Source: Salibacterium halotolerans (GTDB taxonomy: Bacteria; Bacillota; Bacilli; Bacillales; Marinococcaceae). Taken from it: a DNA stretch of 45,765 bases. The notes under the pieces were generated by a model. It searched no databases. It was not told the DNA's origin and saw only the letters and a list, made by a program, of their open reading frames with translations. How positions within the stretch are numbered: position 1 is the first letter of the stretch; every line of letters begins with the position of its first letter. The translations under genes were made by a program, and so were the position numbers. The stretch covers positions 1 to 45,765 of the forward strand of contig NZ_FOXD01000026.1 of NCBI RefSeq assembly GCF_900115625.1, written 5' to 3'. Below, piece after piece: positions 1 through 8,653 of the stretch.

Positions 1-266
1 AAGTCTATCCCTCTACAATAGGAGATTTTTTTAGGCTTGTAAATGAAAAATAACCCATAAATGATACTATAAGGAAGTTGTTTGCAAGACTAGTGTGTGC
101 TTCCCCCTCTTTCCGTCCGTATGACGAAAAGTGCAAAACCGCCGCTGGACAGACCTGAATCACGAAAATATCGACATGTTATAAAAAATGCCTATGCCTG
201 TCACACATTCCTTCTCTATTTTGTCTTTATAGGTGAACGCCTATCATTTTGAAGGAGGAATTGTTA

Positions 267-728
267 ATGAAAGCACGAGTGAATTATGCCAAAACAAACC
301 CGGGGATACTGAAGGCGATGAAGCAGATGGAGGATTACAAAGACACAACCGGATTTGATCAAACGTTGATTGAATTGATCAAAATACGAACCTCGCAGAT
401 CAATGGCTGCGCCTTCTGTCTCGACATGCACACCAAAGATGCCCGGGCTGCCGGGGAAACGGAACAGAGAATCTACTGCCTGAACGCCTGGAGGGAATCC
501 CCTTTTTACAGTGAAGCAGAAAGAGCCGTGTTAGCACTCACCGAAGCCGTAACACTCATTTCTGAAGACGGGGTACCGGATGCAGTGTATGAAGAAGTAC
601 TACAACATTACAGCGAAACAGCATATATAGACCTGGTCTTTCTCATCATCACTATCAACAGCTGGAACCGCCTGGCGATCTCAAATAACAATGTTCCCGG
701 AGCGTATAAACCAAAAGCTGCAGAATAA
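267..728 (+). CDS. AhpD-like carboxymuconolactone decarboxylase family protein
   Basis: A 153-residue protein of the alkylhydroperoxidase AhpD/carboxymuconolactone decarboxylase family. The diagnostic CxxCxxxH redox motif is visible (Cys48, Cys51, His55, in GCAFCLDMH), preceded by the typical 'IKIRTSQING' helix. In this family the cysteine pair reduces peroxides or acts as a small disulfide reductase; the physiological partner cannot be told from sequence. A TTG start at 249 is possible, but GAAGGAGG at 251-258 sits correctly in front of the ATG at 267, so I use 267. The gene is monocistronic, with no obvious partner, and faces the end of the inositol operon. Family assignment is firm, function is not. 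Confidence 0.88.
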   Translation: MKARVNYAKTNPGILKAMKQMEDYKDTTGFDQTLIELIKIRTSQINGCAFCLDMHTKDARAAGETEQRIYCLNAWRESPFYSEAERAVLALTEAVTLISEDGVPDAVYEEVLQHYSETAYIDLVFLIITINSWNRLAISNNNVPGAYKPKAAE

Positions 729-772
729 ATGACACAAGCTTCTGTCATTGCCGAAAATACTCCACACTTTCC

Positions 773-897
773 GCCTGCTGAAAGAACTCGAATGGCGCAG
801 CCTCCCTCCGTCCATCCGCATTGCCTTAAAAAGGGCATTATGAACAAATCATAATGCCCTTTCTGCTTATTTGAAGTCTATTGTATATTCGTCTGCG
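773..897. repeat. Copy A of a ~125-bp duplicated block (GH31 3' end + terminator)
   Basis: This block is closely related to 22899-23029. Shared parts, in the same order, are the segment CTGCTGAAAGAACTCGAATG, the hairpin AAAGGGCATTATGA/TCATAATGCCCTTT, and a reading-frame end coding EYTI-x-x-K-stop on the minus strand. The two copies differ by scattered substitutions, so the duplication is not recent. Confidence 0.8.
830..862 (-). terminator. Rho-independent terminator (remnant copy)
   Basis: A perfect 14-bp stem (830-843 with 849-862) with a 5-base loop, followed on the minus strand by a T run. It is nearly identical to the terminator after the GH31 gene (22963-22995). It now follows only a degenerate GH31 tail. 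Confidence 0.75.
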
Positions 898-905
898 GCC
901 GATTG
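867..905 (-). pseudogene. Degenerate 3' tail of a GH31-type gene
   Basis: Read on the minus strand, the bases just upstream of the duplicated terminator encode ADEYTIDFK followed by TAA. The intact GH31 protein at 23000-25396 ends AGEYTIPIK-stop at the same distance from its own terminator. I read this as the last ~10 codons of a lost GH31 paralogue. Further upstream (906-1000) the frame stays open for a while but I see no convincing similarity. Only the extreme end is supported. Confidence 0.5.
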
Positions 906-1200
906 GAATGATGGAGTCGGCCTGGGTACTTCTTTTCTGCTGTCAAAACTCCTGAATAGTATCATTTTCTGCTCCTAGTTACGTTTAGCCAGTTCGCATG
1001 TACGATAAACGTCGTTATGAAGTGTTGTAAGTTGCGTTTGACTGAGGACGCAGCCGGCCAAACTGTCCTATGAACCATTCATACTTACGTTTACAGTGTT
1101 TTTGCTCCTTAATTTGGCCGCATGGGACGAAGAGCGCGCAAAGCAGCCTCCTTTTGCGCGTTCTACCTAAAGGATATATTGTTTTGTAAGGCAAAATCCA
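906..1200. other. Gene-free interval between the GH31 remnant and the iol terminator
   Basis: No convincing gene. There are two inverted repeats: ACGTTTA 981-987 with TAAACGT 1006-1012, and CGCGCAAA 1135-1142 with TTTGCGCG 1153-1160. Neither has a T tract, so neither is a clear terminator. Confidence 0.4.
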
Positions 1201-1240
1201 AAAAAGACGCCTGCATTAGTAACGAAGCAGACGTCTTTTT
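1201..1240 (-). terminator. Terminator of the inositol operon
   Basis: Stem 1201-1214 pairs with 1227-1240 at 13 of 14 positions (AAAAAGACG...CTGC / GCAGACGTCTTTTT). It gives a T tract in the minus direction 75 bp after iolJ. The A/T flanks also make it usable on the plus strand. Confidence 0.8.
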
Positions 1241-1314
1241 ACACTTTCGTTGTGCTTGCATTTCATCTTCCTCGAACAGTACAACGACTCCACGAAACAG
1301 ATCGTACTTTGGAC

Positions 1315-2154
1315 CTATGCCCGCTGATATGCACCTGTTCGTTTCAAAACTTTTTCAGTGGTCTGATTCAATGCCTCTTTGCTTGGCTTTAAAATTTCCA
1401 TAGGATTATATAATTCTCTTTCTTCCATGAGTTTATGACGCAATGCGTTGGACCATGCAATATTCAACTCGGTATTATAATTAATTTTGGCGTGTCCGTA
1501 AGAAATTGTTTGCTCCAGTTCATCATTCGAAATACCAGATGCACCGTGAAGCACAAAAGGAATATCAATTGCTTTTCTTAACTCTTCCATTTGGAGAAAT
1601 CCCAAATTCGGTTCACCCTGATACTTACCATGTACAGATCCGAGGGCTGGAGCCAAACTGTCGACACCTGTTTCATCTGCAAGCCGAATACATTCATTCG
1701 GATCTGCGTAAAGAAGTTCACTCGATATTCCATCTTCACTACCGCCGACACTTCCTACTTCCGCCTCGACGGTTACATCATTTGCATGAGCGTATTCTAC
1801 TACTTTCTGTGTATACGCTATATTGTCTTCGATTGGCATCTTTGAACCATCAAACATGACAGAGTCATAACCTGCATCGATTGCTGCATAACACCGCTCT
1901 ACTGCCTGACCATGGTCCAGATGCAAAACAGCAGGTACTGTTATTCCGAGCTCCTCTTTCATAACATGAAAAGTGTGAGCAAGCAGACGAAAGCCTCCCA
2001 GCTGGTCGACAATTTTATCGGTGGTGCCTACAATAACCGGGGCACGGCATTTTTCTGCAGTTTTCAGTATTGCTTCCATCCATATTAAACCATTCATATT
2101 GAATTGTGGGACGGCGTATCTTTTTTCAAACGCTTCATCAAGTATATTATACAT
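1315..2154 (-). CDS. iolJ: 6-phospho-5-dehydro-2-deoxy-D-gluconate aldolase (class II aldolase family)
   Basis: Last gene of the inositol operon. IolJ splits 5-dehydro-2-deoxygluconate-6-phosphate into dihydroxyacetone phosphate and malonate semialdehyde in the cytoplasm. The sequence is a class II fructose-bisphosphate-aldolase fold: the zinc-binding LHLDHG motif, SVMFDGS, EAEVGSVGG, SVHGKYQG and VLHGASG are all present in family order. The pattern closely follows B. subtilis IolJ as I recall it (same VHGKYQGEPNLGF block). The frame opens with a TTG at 2166, but ATG at 2154 (MYNILDEAF) matches where relatives begin, with GGGTGAT over the iolG2 stop acting as ribosome site. About 279 residues, normal for the family. 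Context excludes a glycolytic aldolase as the best reading. Confidence 0.9.
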   Translation of the reverse strand: MYNILDEAFEKRYAVPQFNMNGLIWMEAILKTAEKCRAPVIVGTTDKIVDQLGGFRLLAHTFHVMKEELGITVPAVLHLDHGQAVERCYAAIDAGYDSVMFDGSKMPIEDNIAYTQKVVEYAHANDVTVEAEVGSVGGSEDGISSELLYADPNECIRLADETGVDSLAPALGSVHGKYQGEPNLGFLQMEELRKAIDIPFVLHGASGISNDELEQTISYGHAKINYNTELNIAWSNALRHKLMEERELYNPMEILKPSKEALNQTTEKVLKRTGAYQRA

Positions 2155-2158
2155 TTTA

Positions 2159-3172
2159 TCACCCAATTTCCCGATTAACTTTTACCGGTCTTTGTGTATC
2201 CAAAGATTCCTGGCAGGCTTGCGCGATGCGTTGCGCCATGATGCCATCCTTAAATGAAACACTTGCTTCTCTGCCTCCCAGAATACAATCAATGAACTGA
2301 TTGGTTTCAACAATAAAAGAGTCATTGTATCGTTCCAGAAAGAAATGCAGAGGCAGATCCGCTTCTACGGTTTGATTATGGTAGTATTTCAAGTTTGTCG
2401 AAGTTTCATTATCAGCTACCAGAGCTCCGCTGTTACCGAATACCTCTATACGCTGGTCATAACCGTACACAGCTTCTCTGCTGTTATCGATGACTCCCAA
2501 TGCTCCATTTTCAAACGTCAGTGTTATTACTGCTGTATCGATGTCACCCTTCTCTCCAATAGCTGGATCGACCAAATTCGCACCGCGGGCAGATACTTCC
2601 ACTATTTCAGAACCGGATAGATACCTGGACATATCAAAATCGTGTATGGACATATCCATAAATAATCCGCCGGAAGACTGTATATAGTCTGGATGGGGGG
2701 GATTGGGATCTCTTGAAGTAATTTTCAGAATATGCATATCCCCGATTTTCTGGTCCGACACTCTACTTCTCATTTCAGAAAAGTTTTTATCAAAACGCCG
2801 GTTGAAACCTATCTGAAAAATAACGCCCGCCTGCTTCACTCTTTCATAGGCCTCAAGTGTTTCGTCCTCACTGAAACTAATTGGCTTTTCACAAAAAATA
2901 TGCTTTTTCTTATCGGCGGCTTTTTTTATCAAATCTGCATGTGTGCTCGTTGGCGAGCATATAAATATCGTATTGATCTCCTCATCTTCCAAAATGTCTT
3001 CATAATTGGTTGTGATTTCTTCCACTCCGCTCGTTTGAAACCATTCGTGAAGATGATCAGCGTACAGATCCGAAACCATTTTCAATCTCACATCAGGATT
3101 CCTTTTCAGATTGTTCATATGGAGTTTACCAATGCGGCCGGCCCCAATAACCCCTACTACTGCTTTATCCAT
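2159..3172 (-). CDS. Second inositol dehydrogenase-type oxidoreductase (Gfo/Idh/MocA family)
   Basis: A 337-residue NAD(P)-dependent dehydrogenase of the Gfo/Idh/MocA family. It has an N-terminal Rossmann motif (VIGAGRIG), the active-site EKPIS lysine motif, and a downstream MDMSIHDFDMSRY stretch with the catalytic Asp/His pair of inositol 2-dehydrogenases. It is a paralogue of the iolG product at 5681-6706, not a copy: residues differ throughout. It lies between the SSS transporter and iolJ, so it probably oxidises a different inositol stereoisomer (for example scyllo- or D-chiro-inositol) or interconverts inosose isomers. That substrate choice is inference. Confidence 0.85.
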   Translation of the reverse strand: MDKAVVGVIGAGRIGKLHMNNLKRNPDVRLKMVSDLYADHLHEWFQTSGVEEITTNYEDILEDEEINTIFICSPTSTHADLIKKAADKKKHIFCEKPISFSEDETLEAYERVKQAGVIFQIGFNRRFDKNFSEMRSRVSDQKIGDMHILKITSRDPNPPHPDYIQSSGGLFMDMSIHDFDMSRYLSGSEIVEVSARGANLVDPAIGEKGDIDTAVITLTFENGALGVIDNSREAVYGYDQRIEVFGNSGALVADNETSTNLKYYHNQTVEADLPLHFFLERYNDSFIVETNQFIDCILGGREASVSFKDGIMAQRIAQACQESLDTQRPVKVNREIG

Positions 3173-3186
3173 CTTTCATTTCTCCT

Positions 3187-4779
3187 TTATTTTGCTAATA
3201 CAAGTGGTGAGAATACCGTATACATAACAACAACAGTTAGTAAAATCAAAGCACCAATCCATTTAGAATGCTTCCATGGCGTTAAATCGGTTTTGCTGGT
3301 ATATTTATCAAATTCGAAATCCAGTTTTTCAGGCCTGGCCACACTAAAGATGTAGATAATAGCCAAGTCAACAAAAAACAGCACACTCCAAACGTACAGA
3401 TAATGTATTTCCGGGATAAGTACTTTCGATAACGAATACGTGATAACATGAAACACAAACGCTGCTTTTGCTCCAAAAGCTGAGGTTTTCTTAGAGTAAA
3501 ACCCTATCAGAATAATCGCAAGAAGCGGCATGCTGTACAAGCCGTTAAATTCCTGAATAACAGCAAACAGTCCTTGCGGGAACAATGAAATAAAAGGAGC
3601 AATCGCAGTTACCATAACACCGATTACTATGGTTAAAGTACGTCCCATCCTCGCTGTTTCACGGTTGTCAGCCCGTTTATTTATGATAGGTTTATAGAAA
3701 TCAAGACTGAACAATGTAACGGTAGCGTTCAGCGATCCTATAAAAGAGCTCATAATCGCTCCAAATACAACAGCTCCAAAAATTCCGTAGGACCAGGTGG
3801 GAAGCACTTCATTCACCAATGCCGGATAGGCCAGGTCCATTTCCATACCGCTGCCGAACAAGTTATAAGCAATAATCCCGGGCAGCACTAAGAAAAAGGC
3901 TCCACATACTTTAAAAAATCCAACCAACATTGTTCCTTTCTGCGCTTCCTTTAAATCCTTCGCAGCAAGGGCTTTTTGCACAATCATTTGGTTTGTGCAC
4001 CAGAAGTACAAGTTATTGAAAAGCATCCCAAAGAAAAGCGTCGGCCATGGAACAATATCTGAAGTTATATCTCCCCATGCATTCAATTTATTGGAGGATT
4101 CTGTAACAAATCGGTCAACACCATTAAGAAAGTTATTATCTCCGATGGTGATAAACCCTAACACCGTAATAGCCAGTCCTCCTACGATAAGCCCTACTCC
4201 ATAAATAGCATCGCTGTGAGCAATCAACGATAGACCGCCGGCAAACAGGTATATAACACCAATCAAACCGATGCAGGAAGAAATTATAACAGTGGAAGTC
4301 ATAGAACTTACACCAAGATATTCTTCTATATTAAAAATATTATTAAAGATCAGTGATCCTGAATAAAGTACTACCGGCATGAAACTTACCACATAAGTAA
4401 ACATAAACAGTATGGACACAATGCGTTTTGTCGTTGTATCGTAACGAACTTCAATAAAATCAGATATGGTGTTCACACCATATTTAAAATACTTAGGAAG
4501 AAAAACCCAGGCACATAAAACAATAGCTATTGCTGCCGTTACTTCCCACGCCATAACCTCCATACCAGCGACATAACTTTGTCCATTCTGCCCAACAAGT
4601 TGTTCCGTTGAAAGATTGGTCATGATAATGGACATACCAACTGTCGTCCCTACAAGAGATCTTCCACCGAGAAAATATCCTTCTGTATCTTTTTTGTCCA
4701 CGTTTTTACTTTTAGTGTAAGAATAAAAGTAAATAGCCAGTAAAATGAGGACAAAGCTTAAGATCGAAAACCAATTCAA
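3187..4779 (-). CDS. Sodium:solute symporter (SSS family), probable inositol uptake
   Basis: A 530-residue membrane protein with about 13-14 hydrophobic segments and the SSS/SGLT signature regions (GGRSLVGTTVGMSIIMTN, LSTEQLVGQNG, the WCTNQMIVQKALAAKDLKEAQKG block). SSS carriers couple solute entry to Na+; mammalian SMIT inositol carriers belong to the same family. The position inside the inositol operon makes inositol the likely cargo. B. subtilis uses an unrelated MFS carrier (IolT), so this is a replacement. The start is a TTG at 4779, immediately after the iolE TAA (4780-4782), with AGGGAGGA as ribosome site. No ATG fits better. Confidence 0.88.
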   Translation of the reverse strand: MNWFSILSFVLILLAIYFYSYTKSKNVDKKDTEGYFLGGRSLVGTTVGMSIIMTNLSTEQLVGQNGQSYVAGMEVMAWEVTAAIAIVLCAWVFLPKYFKYGVNTISDFIEVRYDTTTKRIVSILFMFTYVVSFMPVVLYSGSLIFNNIFNIEEYLGVSSMTSTVIISSCIGLIGVIYLFAGGLSLIAHSDAIYGVGLIVGGLAITVLGFITIGDNNFLNGVDRFVTESSNKLNAWGDITSDIVPWPTLFFGMLFNNLYFWCTNQMIVQKALAAKDLKEAQKGTMLVGFFKVCGAFFLVLPGIIAYNLFGSGMEMDLAYPALVNEVLPTWSYGIFGAVVFGAIMSSFIGSLNATVTLFSLDFYKPIINKRADNRETARMGRTLTIVIGVMVTAIAPFISLFPQGLFAVIQEFNGLYSMPLLAIILIGFYSKKTSAFGAKAAFVFHVITYSLSKVLIPEIHYLYVWSVLFFVDLAIIYIFSVARPEKLDFEFDKYTSKTDLTPWKHSKWIGALILLTVVVMYTVFSPLVLAK

Positions 4780-5673
4780 TTATAGTCCTCCCTTCACTTC
4801 CAAATTATCAATATAGTTCTTAGCTTTTAGTGCATATTCATACGCATTATACTTCGCTGGATCCTGCTCAGCTTCCACTATCACCCATCCGTAATAATCA
4901 TGTTCACGCAAGTAATCCATAATCGGATGAAAATCAATATATCCGTCACCAGGAACCGTGAAGACTCCTTTTTTAACAGCGGAGAGAAAGCAGTCATTTT
5001 TTTTAATGATTTCATTTGCTACATCACGTCTGACATCTTTGAAGTGAACGTGCTTAATCCGTTTAAAATATCGTTTCAATATATATAGCGGATCTTCTCC
5101 AGAAAGCGCCAGATGCCCGGTATCATAAAGTAGACTTACTTTAGATGGATCTGTTTCCTCCATAAGTTGAATGATTTCCTCTGTTGTTTGGATACCAGTC
5201 CCCATATGGTGGTGATAAACAATGGACATATTTTTTTCTCCAGCTAATTCTCCTAAATGCTGCAGCCCATCTATTAAGCGCTTCCATTCTTCTATAGAAA
5301 AAACTGGTTTATATTCAAACAACGGAAGGTCCTCCTTTTGGATACTTTGTCCCTGCTCAGAAACAACAATTACTTTAGCTCCCAGCGCATGGAGGAAATT
5401 CCTATGTTTAATAAATTCTGTTTTGACTTCCTCAAACGGCTTTGTAGTTAGAAACGAGCTGAACCATGCACTTGCTGTCCGAAGATTTCTTAAATCCAGA
5501 TACTCCTTCAACATATCTGCATTTTCAGGATATTTGTTTCCTATTTCTGTCCCTTCATATCCTGCCAGTGCCATTTCACTGATGCATTGTTCAAACGTGT
5601 TTTCTTTTCCCAGTTCAGGTATATCATCATTAGTCCATGCTATTGGTGCACATCCCAGCTGAATGGATCCCAT
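4780..5673 (-). CDS. iolE: 2-keto-myo-inositol (inosose) dehydratase
   Basis: IolE dehydrates 2-keto-myo-inositol to 3D-trihydroxycyclohexane-1,2-dione. The 297-residue TIM-barrel protein has the IolE landmarks in order: APIAWTNDD near the start, WFSS, VVSEQ, YHHHMGTG, LLYDTGH, KHVHFKDVR, FTVPGDGYIDF and VEAEQDP. The open frame runs upstream to 5814 inside iolG. The ATG at 5673 is chosen because MGSIQLGCAPI matches family N-termini, AAAGGTGAT lies ahead of it, and it begins 7 bases after the iolG stop. The essential metal-binding residues appear intact. Confidence 0.94.
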   Translation of the reverse strand: MGSIQLGCAPIAWTNDDIPELGKENTFEQCISEMALAGYEGTEIGNKYPENADMLKEYLDLRNLRTASAWFSSFLTTKPFEEVKTEFIKHRNFLHALGAKVIVVSEQGQSIQKEDLPLFEYKPVFSIEEWKRLIDGLQHLGELAGEKNMSIVYHHHMGTGIQTTEEIIQLMEETDPSKVSLLYDTGHLALSGEDPLYILKRYFKRIKHVHFKDVRRDVANEIIKKNDCFLSAVKKGVFTVPGDGYIDFHPIMDYLREHDYYGWVIVEAEQDPAKYNAYEYALKAKNYIDNLEVKGGL

Positions 5674-5680
5674 CTCAGCA

Positions 5681-6706
5681 TCACCTTTCATATTGGATTT
5701 CAACAAGTCTCTCTTCTTCCAATGACGTTTGGCAGGCTGCTGCAACCTCTGTACTCCGCAGTCCGTCCCAGGCATTGACTTCCGGTTTATCGTTGTTCCG
5801 GATACATCGAACAAATTCTTCTATCTCTTTCACATACGATTCTCTAAATCGTTCGGCAAAGTTTTGTGAAGTCGGGCGGATCACACCATTATTATCAAAA
5901 ACTGTTACCTTGTTTTTATCCGGCGTAGCAGCAATACGCAGCATTCCCTCTGTCCCTATCACTTCCGTTTCGACATGATATCCATGATTAGCCGTACGAC
6001 CCGCGGCTACAAAAGCTATAGCTCCATTTTCAAGCTTCATTGTGGCGGTTCCAATATCTACTTCGTTAAGTTCTGATAATGACGGTGCCGCCTTATTGTT
6101 CCCCATCGCCCACACTTGTTTTATTTCAGAACCAGTGTACCAGCGGATAATATCTATATCATGAATGCTCATATCTGAAAAAATACCCCCGCTGGTATTT
6201 TTTGCAGCGTACTTTACAAAGGAATCCAGCCCTTCTATGGGATCAAGCCCATATGATCGGATAATAGATATTTCACCGATGTCTCCTCTATCAATCATAT
6301 CCTTGGCGTACATATAATCAGCATCATATCTTCTCATAAACCCTAAGTGAAATACCTTATTACTTTGCTCTATGACCGGTATCATATTTCTTACTTCATT
6401 GATATCCAACCCAATAGGTTTTTCACAGAAAACATGGAGATTTTTCCTTAATGCTTTATAGATATGATCAGGATGAAAACCCGAAGGAGTGACGATGCAT
6501 ACCGCATCCAGTTCCTCGTTTTGAATCATATCCTCATACGCTGTATAAGTATAAGAAATATCATATTTTTCCTTAGTCTGTTGATTTACGGTATTATCCA
6601 AATTTGAAACAGCCGTTAATTCGACACCCTTCATACCGGCAATGTTGTGAGCATGGATCAGGCCGAGCCGGCCTAACCCCGCTACACCTATTTTGATTGT
6701 GTCCAC
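5681..6706 (-). CDS. iolG: myo-Inositol 2-dehydrogenase
   Basis: A 341-residue Gfo/Idh/MocA dehydrogenase catalysing NAD+-dependent oxidation of myo-inositol to 2-keto-myo-inositol, the first step of the pathway. Visible elements: Rossmann motif VAGLGRLG (residues 8-15), EKP at 95-97 with the catalytic lysine, and SDMSIHDIDIIRW with the Asp/His catalytic pair. The start is GTG at 6706 behind AAGAGGG. It lies between iolD and iolE, in the pathway block. Which of the two paralogues is the main myo-inositol enzyme cannot be settled here; this one is favoured because it adjoins iolDE. Confidence 0.88.
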   Translation of the reverse strand: MDTIKIGVAGLGRLGLIHAHNIAGMKGVELTAVSNLDNTVNQQTKEKYDISYTYTAYEDMIQNEELDAVCIVTPSGFHPDHIYKALRKNLHVFCEKPIGLDINEVRNMIPVIEQSNKVFHLGFMRRYDADYMYAKDMIDRGDIGEISIIRSYGLDPIEGLDSFVKYAAKNTSGGIFSDMSIHDIDIIRWYTGSEIKQVWAMGNNKAAPSLSELNEVDIGTATMKLENGAIAFVAAGRTANHGYHVETEVIGTEGMLRIAATPDKNKVTVFDNNGVIRPTSQNFAERFRESYVKEIEEFVRCIRNNDKPEVNAWDGLRSTEVAAACQTSLEEERLVEIQYER

Positions 6707-6727
6707 ACGTGATCCCTCTTTAAGTTA

Positions 6728-8647
6728 TTAGTATTGTCTGGCACGGCTTCTCATCTCTTTTACTTCTTCAAGTTTTTGCATTACATTTGGATTGTTTGAA
6801 TGTTCTGCAATACCTACATTCCAAAAATCTTCATACCCATCGGTCATTGTTTTAGGAAGTACCTTGATTTGGATGAGCGTGGATTTTTCACTGCTTTCCG
6901 CCTGTTTCAACGCCTGCTCAAGCTCTGCATTGTTTTTGGCTGTGAATGTATTCATTCCGTATCCTGCCGCGACTGCAGCGTAGTCAATATTCAGTACTGC
7001 TCCGTCTTCCCCGGTGAATTCCGTGCAGAAGCTGTCACTGCCATGCCCCATTTGAAGGTTGTTGATGCAGCCATACCCAGCATTATCAAATAAGACAATA
7101 TTTAGTTTTACATTATATTGAAGAGCAGTAACAAGTTCAGAGTGAAGCATTAAAAAGCTTCCATCCCCGACCATGCTGTATACTTCTTTATCGGGGTGTG
7201 CTAATTTCACTCCCAGACCTCCGGCAATTTCATATCCCATAGCAGAGTATCCATACTCAACGTGGTACGTGTTCTTAACAGTTGGGTTCCAAATGCGGTG
7301 CATATCACCCGGAAGTGAACCAGCAGATGTTACGACGTAGCTTGACGGATCGACAGTTTTGTTTACTTTGATTAACGCGGTTGACTGAGCGTAAGAGGTC
7401 TCCAACGTTTCTGCATATTTTTTTAACTGCTCACGACTCAATGAATCAGAGACTTCAGGTTGATAATGATCATCATCCAGATTCACTTGAATGCCGGCTA
7501 ACCGCTTTCTTTCCGTATCCCATTCGTTTTTGTATTCCATCAATTCATCACTGAAAGCACTCTCATAGTCACCCAGCATATTGTGCAGCTTTTGAATCGA
7601 TACTTTCGCATCACCAACAATTTGTACGGCATCCATCTTATATGTTTGCATCCGGCTCACATTAATATTAATAAACGACGCTTCCTCAAAGTTAAATGCC
7701 GTCTTGGAGGATGTAACAAAGTCTGTATAGCGCGTCCCAATTCCTATAATGACATCTGCCTGCTGTGCCGCTTTATTCGCTGCCAGGGTTCCGGTTACTC
7801 CAACCCCGCCCAGATTATATGGATGACTGCTGGACACCGTGGATTTTCCAGCCTGTGTTTCGACAATTCCTATACCACGCTCATGTGAAAAGGCAGCAAT
7901 CTCCTCACCTGCCAATGAGTATTTCGCCCCTCCCCCAATAACTATTAAAGGTTTTTCAGCCTTTTTCAAAGTCGAAGCAGCGCGAAGTACGGCATCGTCA
8001 GAGGGGACAACACGATCTATATAGTGCACACGTTTGTTGAAAAACGTAGCATCAAACTCAAATGCTTCTCCCTCCACATCCTGCGCGATAGACAATGTCA
8101 CAGGTCCTGCCGTTTCAGGGTTTGTCAGTACTTCAAATGCTCTAAGAAGAGCGCTCATTAACTGTTCAGGACGCTCAATTCTATCCCAGTAACGGGATAC
8201 AGGTTTTAAGGCATCATTCGTTGTAATTTTCTGACTGTGGTGCTGTTCAATCTGCTGAAGCACGGGGTCAGGTTGACGGTTGGCAAATGTATCTGCAGGC
8301 AGAAACAGTACAGGTAAATTGTTCGCTAGTGCCGTTGCACCTGCTGTTACTAAGTTTGCAGATCCCGGGCCTATGGATGTAGTAACCGCAAAAATCTTTC
8401 TACGGAAATTTTCTTTTGCAAATGCTGCCGCTGCCTGCGCCATTCCCTGTTCATTTTTTCCCTGAATGACTTTAAGATCTCCGGCTTCTTCCTGCATGGC
8501 CTGACCTATCCCGAGTACATTTCCGTGTCCAAAAATATTGAATATTCCTTCGACAAATGGCATTTCTTCACCGTCAAAATTAATATATTGGTTCCTTAAA
8601 AATTTGACGAGTGCCTGGGAAGTGGTTAACTTTATGGTTTTTGACAT
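6728..8647 (-). CDS. iolD: 3D-(3,5/4)-trihydroxycyclohexane-1,2-dione hydrolase
   Basis: IolD opens the ring of trihydroxycyclohexane-1,2-dione to 5-deoxy-D-glucuronate and uses thiamine diphosphate. The 639-residue protein has the three-domain acetolactate-synthase-like layout. An N-terminal pyrimidine-binding part contains GKNEQGMA, with the activating Glu. The central domain contains VIGGGAKYS. The C-terminal diphosphate-binding motif starts GDGS at ~494 and ends FDN at ~522. Length is typical of IolD (about 640). It starts 6 bases after the iolC stop, so translation is probably coupled. Confidence 0.95.
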   Translation of the reverse strand: MSKTIKLTTSQALVKFLRNQYINFDGEEMPFVEGIFNIFGHGNVLGIGQAMQEEAGDLKVIQGKNEQGMAQAAAAFAKENFRRKIFAVTTSIGPGSANLVTAGATALANNLPVLFLPADTFANRQPDPVLQQIEQHHSQKITTNDALKPVSRYWDRIERPEQLMSALLRAFEVLTNPETAGPVTLSIAQDVEGEAFEFDATFFNKRVHYIDRVVPSDDAVLRAASTLKKAEKPLIVIGGGAKYSLAGEEIAAFSHERGIGIVETQAGKSTVSSSHPYNLGGVGVTGTLAANKAAQQADVIIGIGTRYTDFVTSSKTAFNFEEASFININVSRMQTYKMDAVQIVGDAKVSIQKLHNMLGDYESAFSDELMEYKNEWDTERKRLAGIQVNLDDDHYQPEVSDSLSREQLKKYAETLETSYAQSTALIKVNKTVDPSSYVVTSAGSLPGDMHRIWNPTVKNTYHVEYGYSAMGYEIAGGLGVKLAHPDKEVYSMVGDGSFLMLHSELVTALQYNVKLNIVLFDNAGYGCINNLQMGHGSDSFCTEFTGEDGAVLNIDYAAVAAGYGMNTFTAKNNAELEQALKQAESSEKSTLIQIKVLPKTMTDGYEDFWNVGIAEHSNNPNVMQKLEEVKEMRSRARQY

Positions 8648-8653
8648 ACCGCC

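Noticed and set aside
1-22. An open frame ending KSIPLQ-stop at the left edge
   Set aside because: Too short to distinguish from chance.
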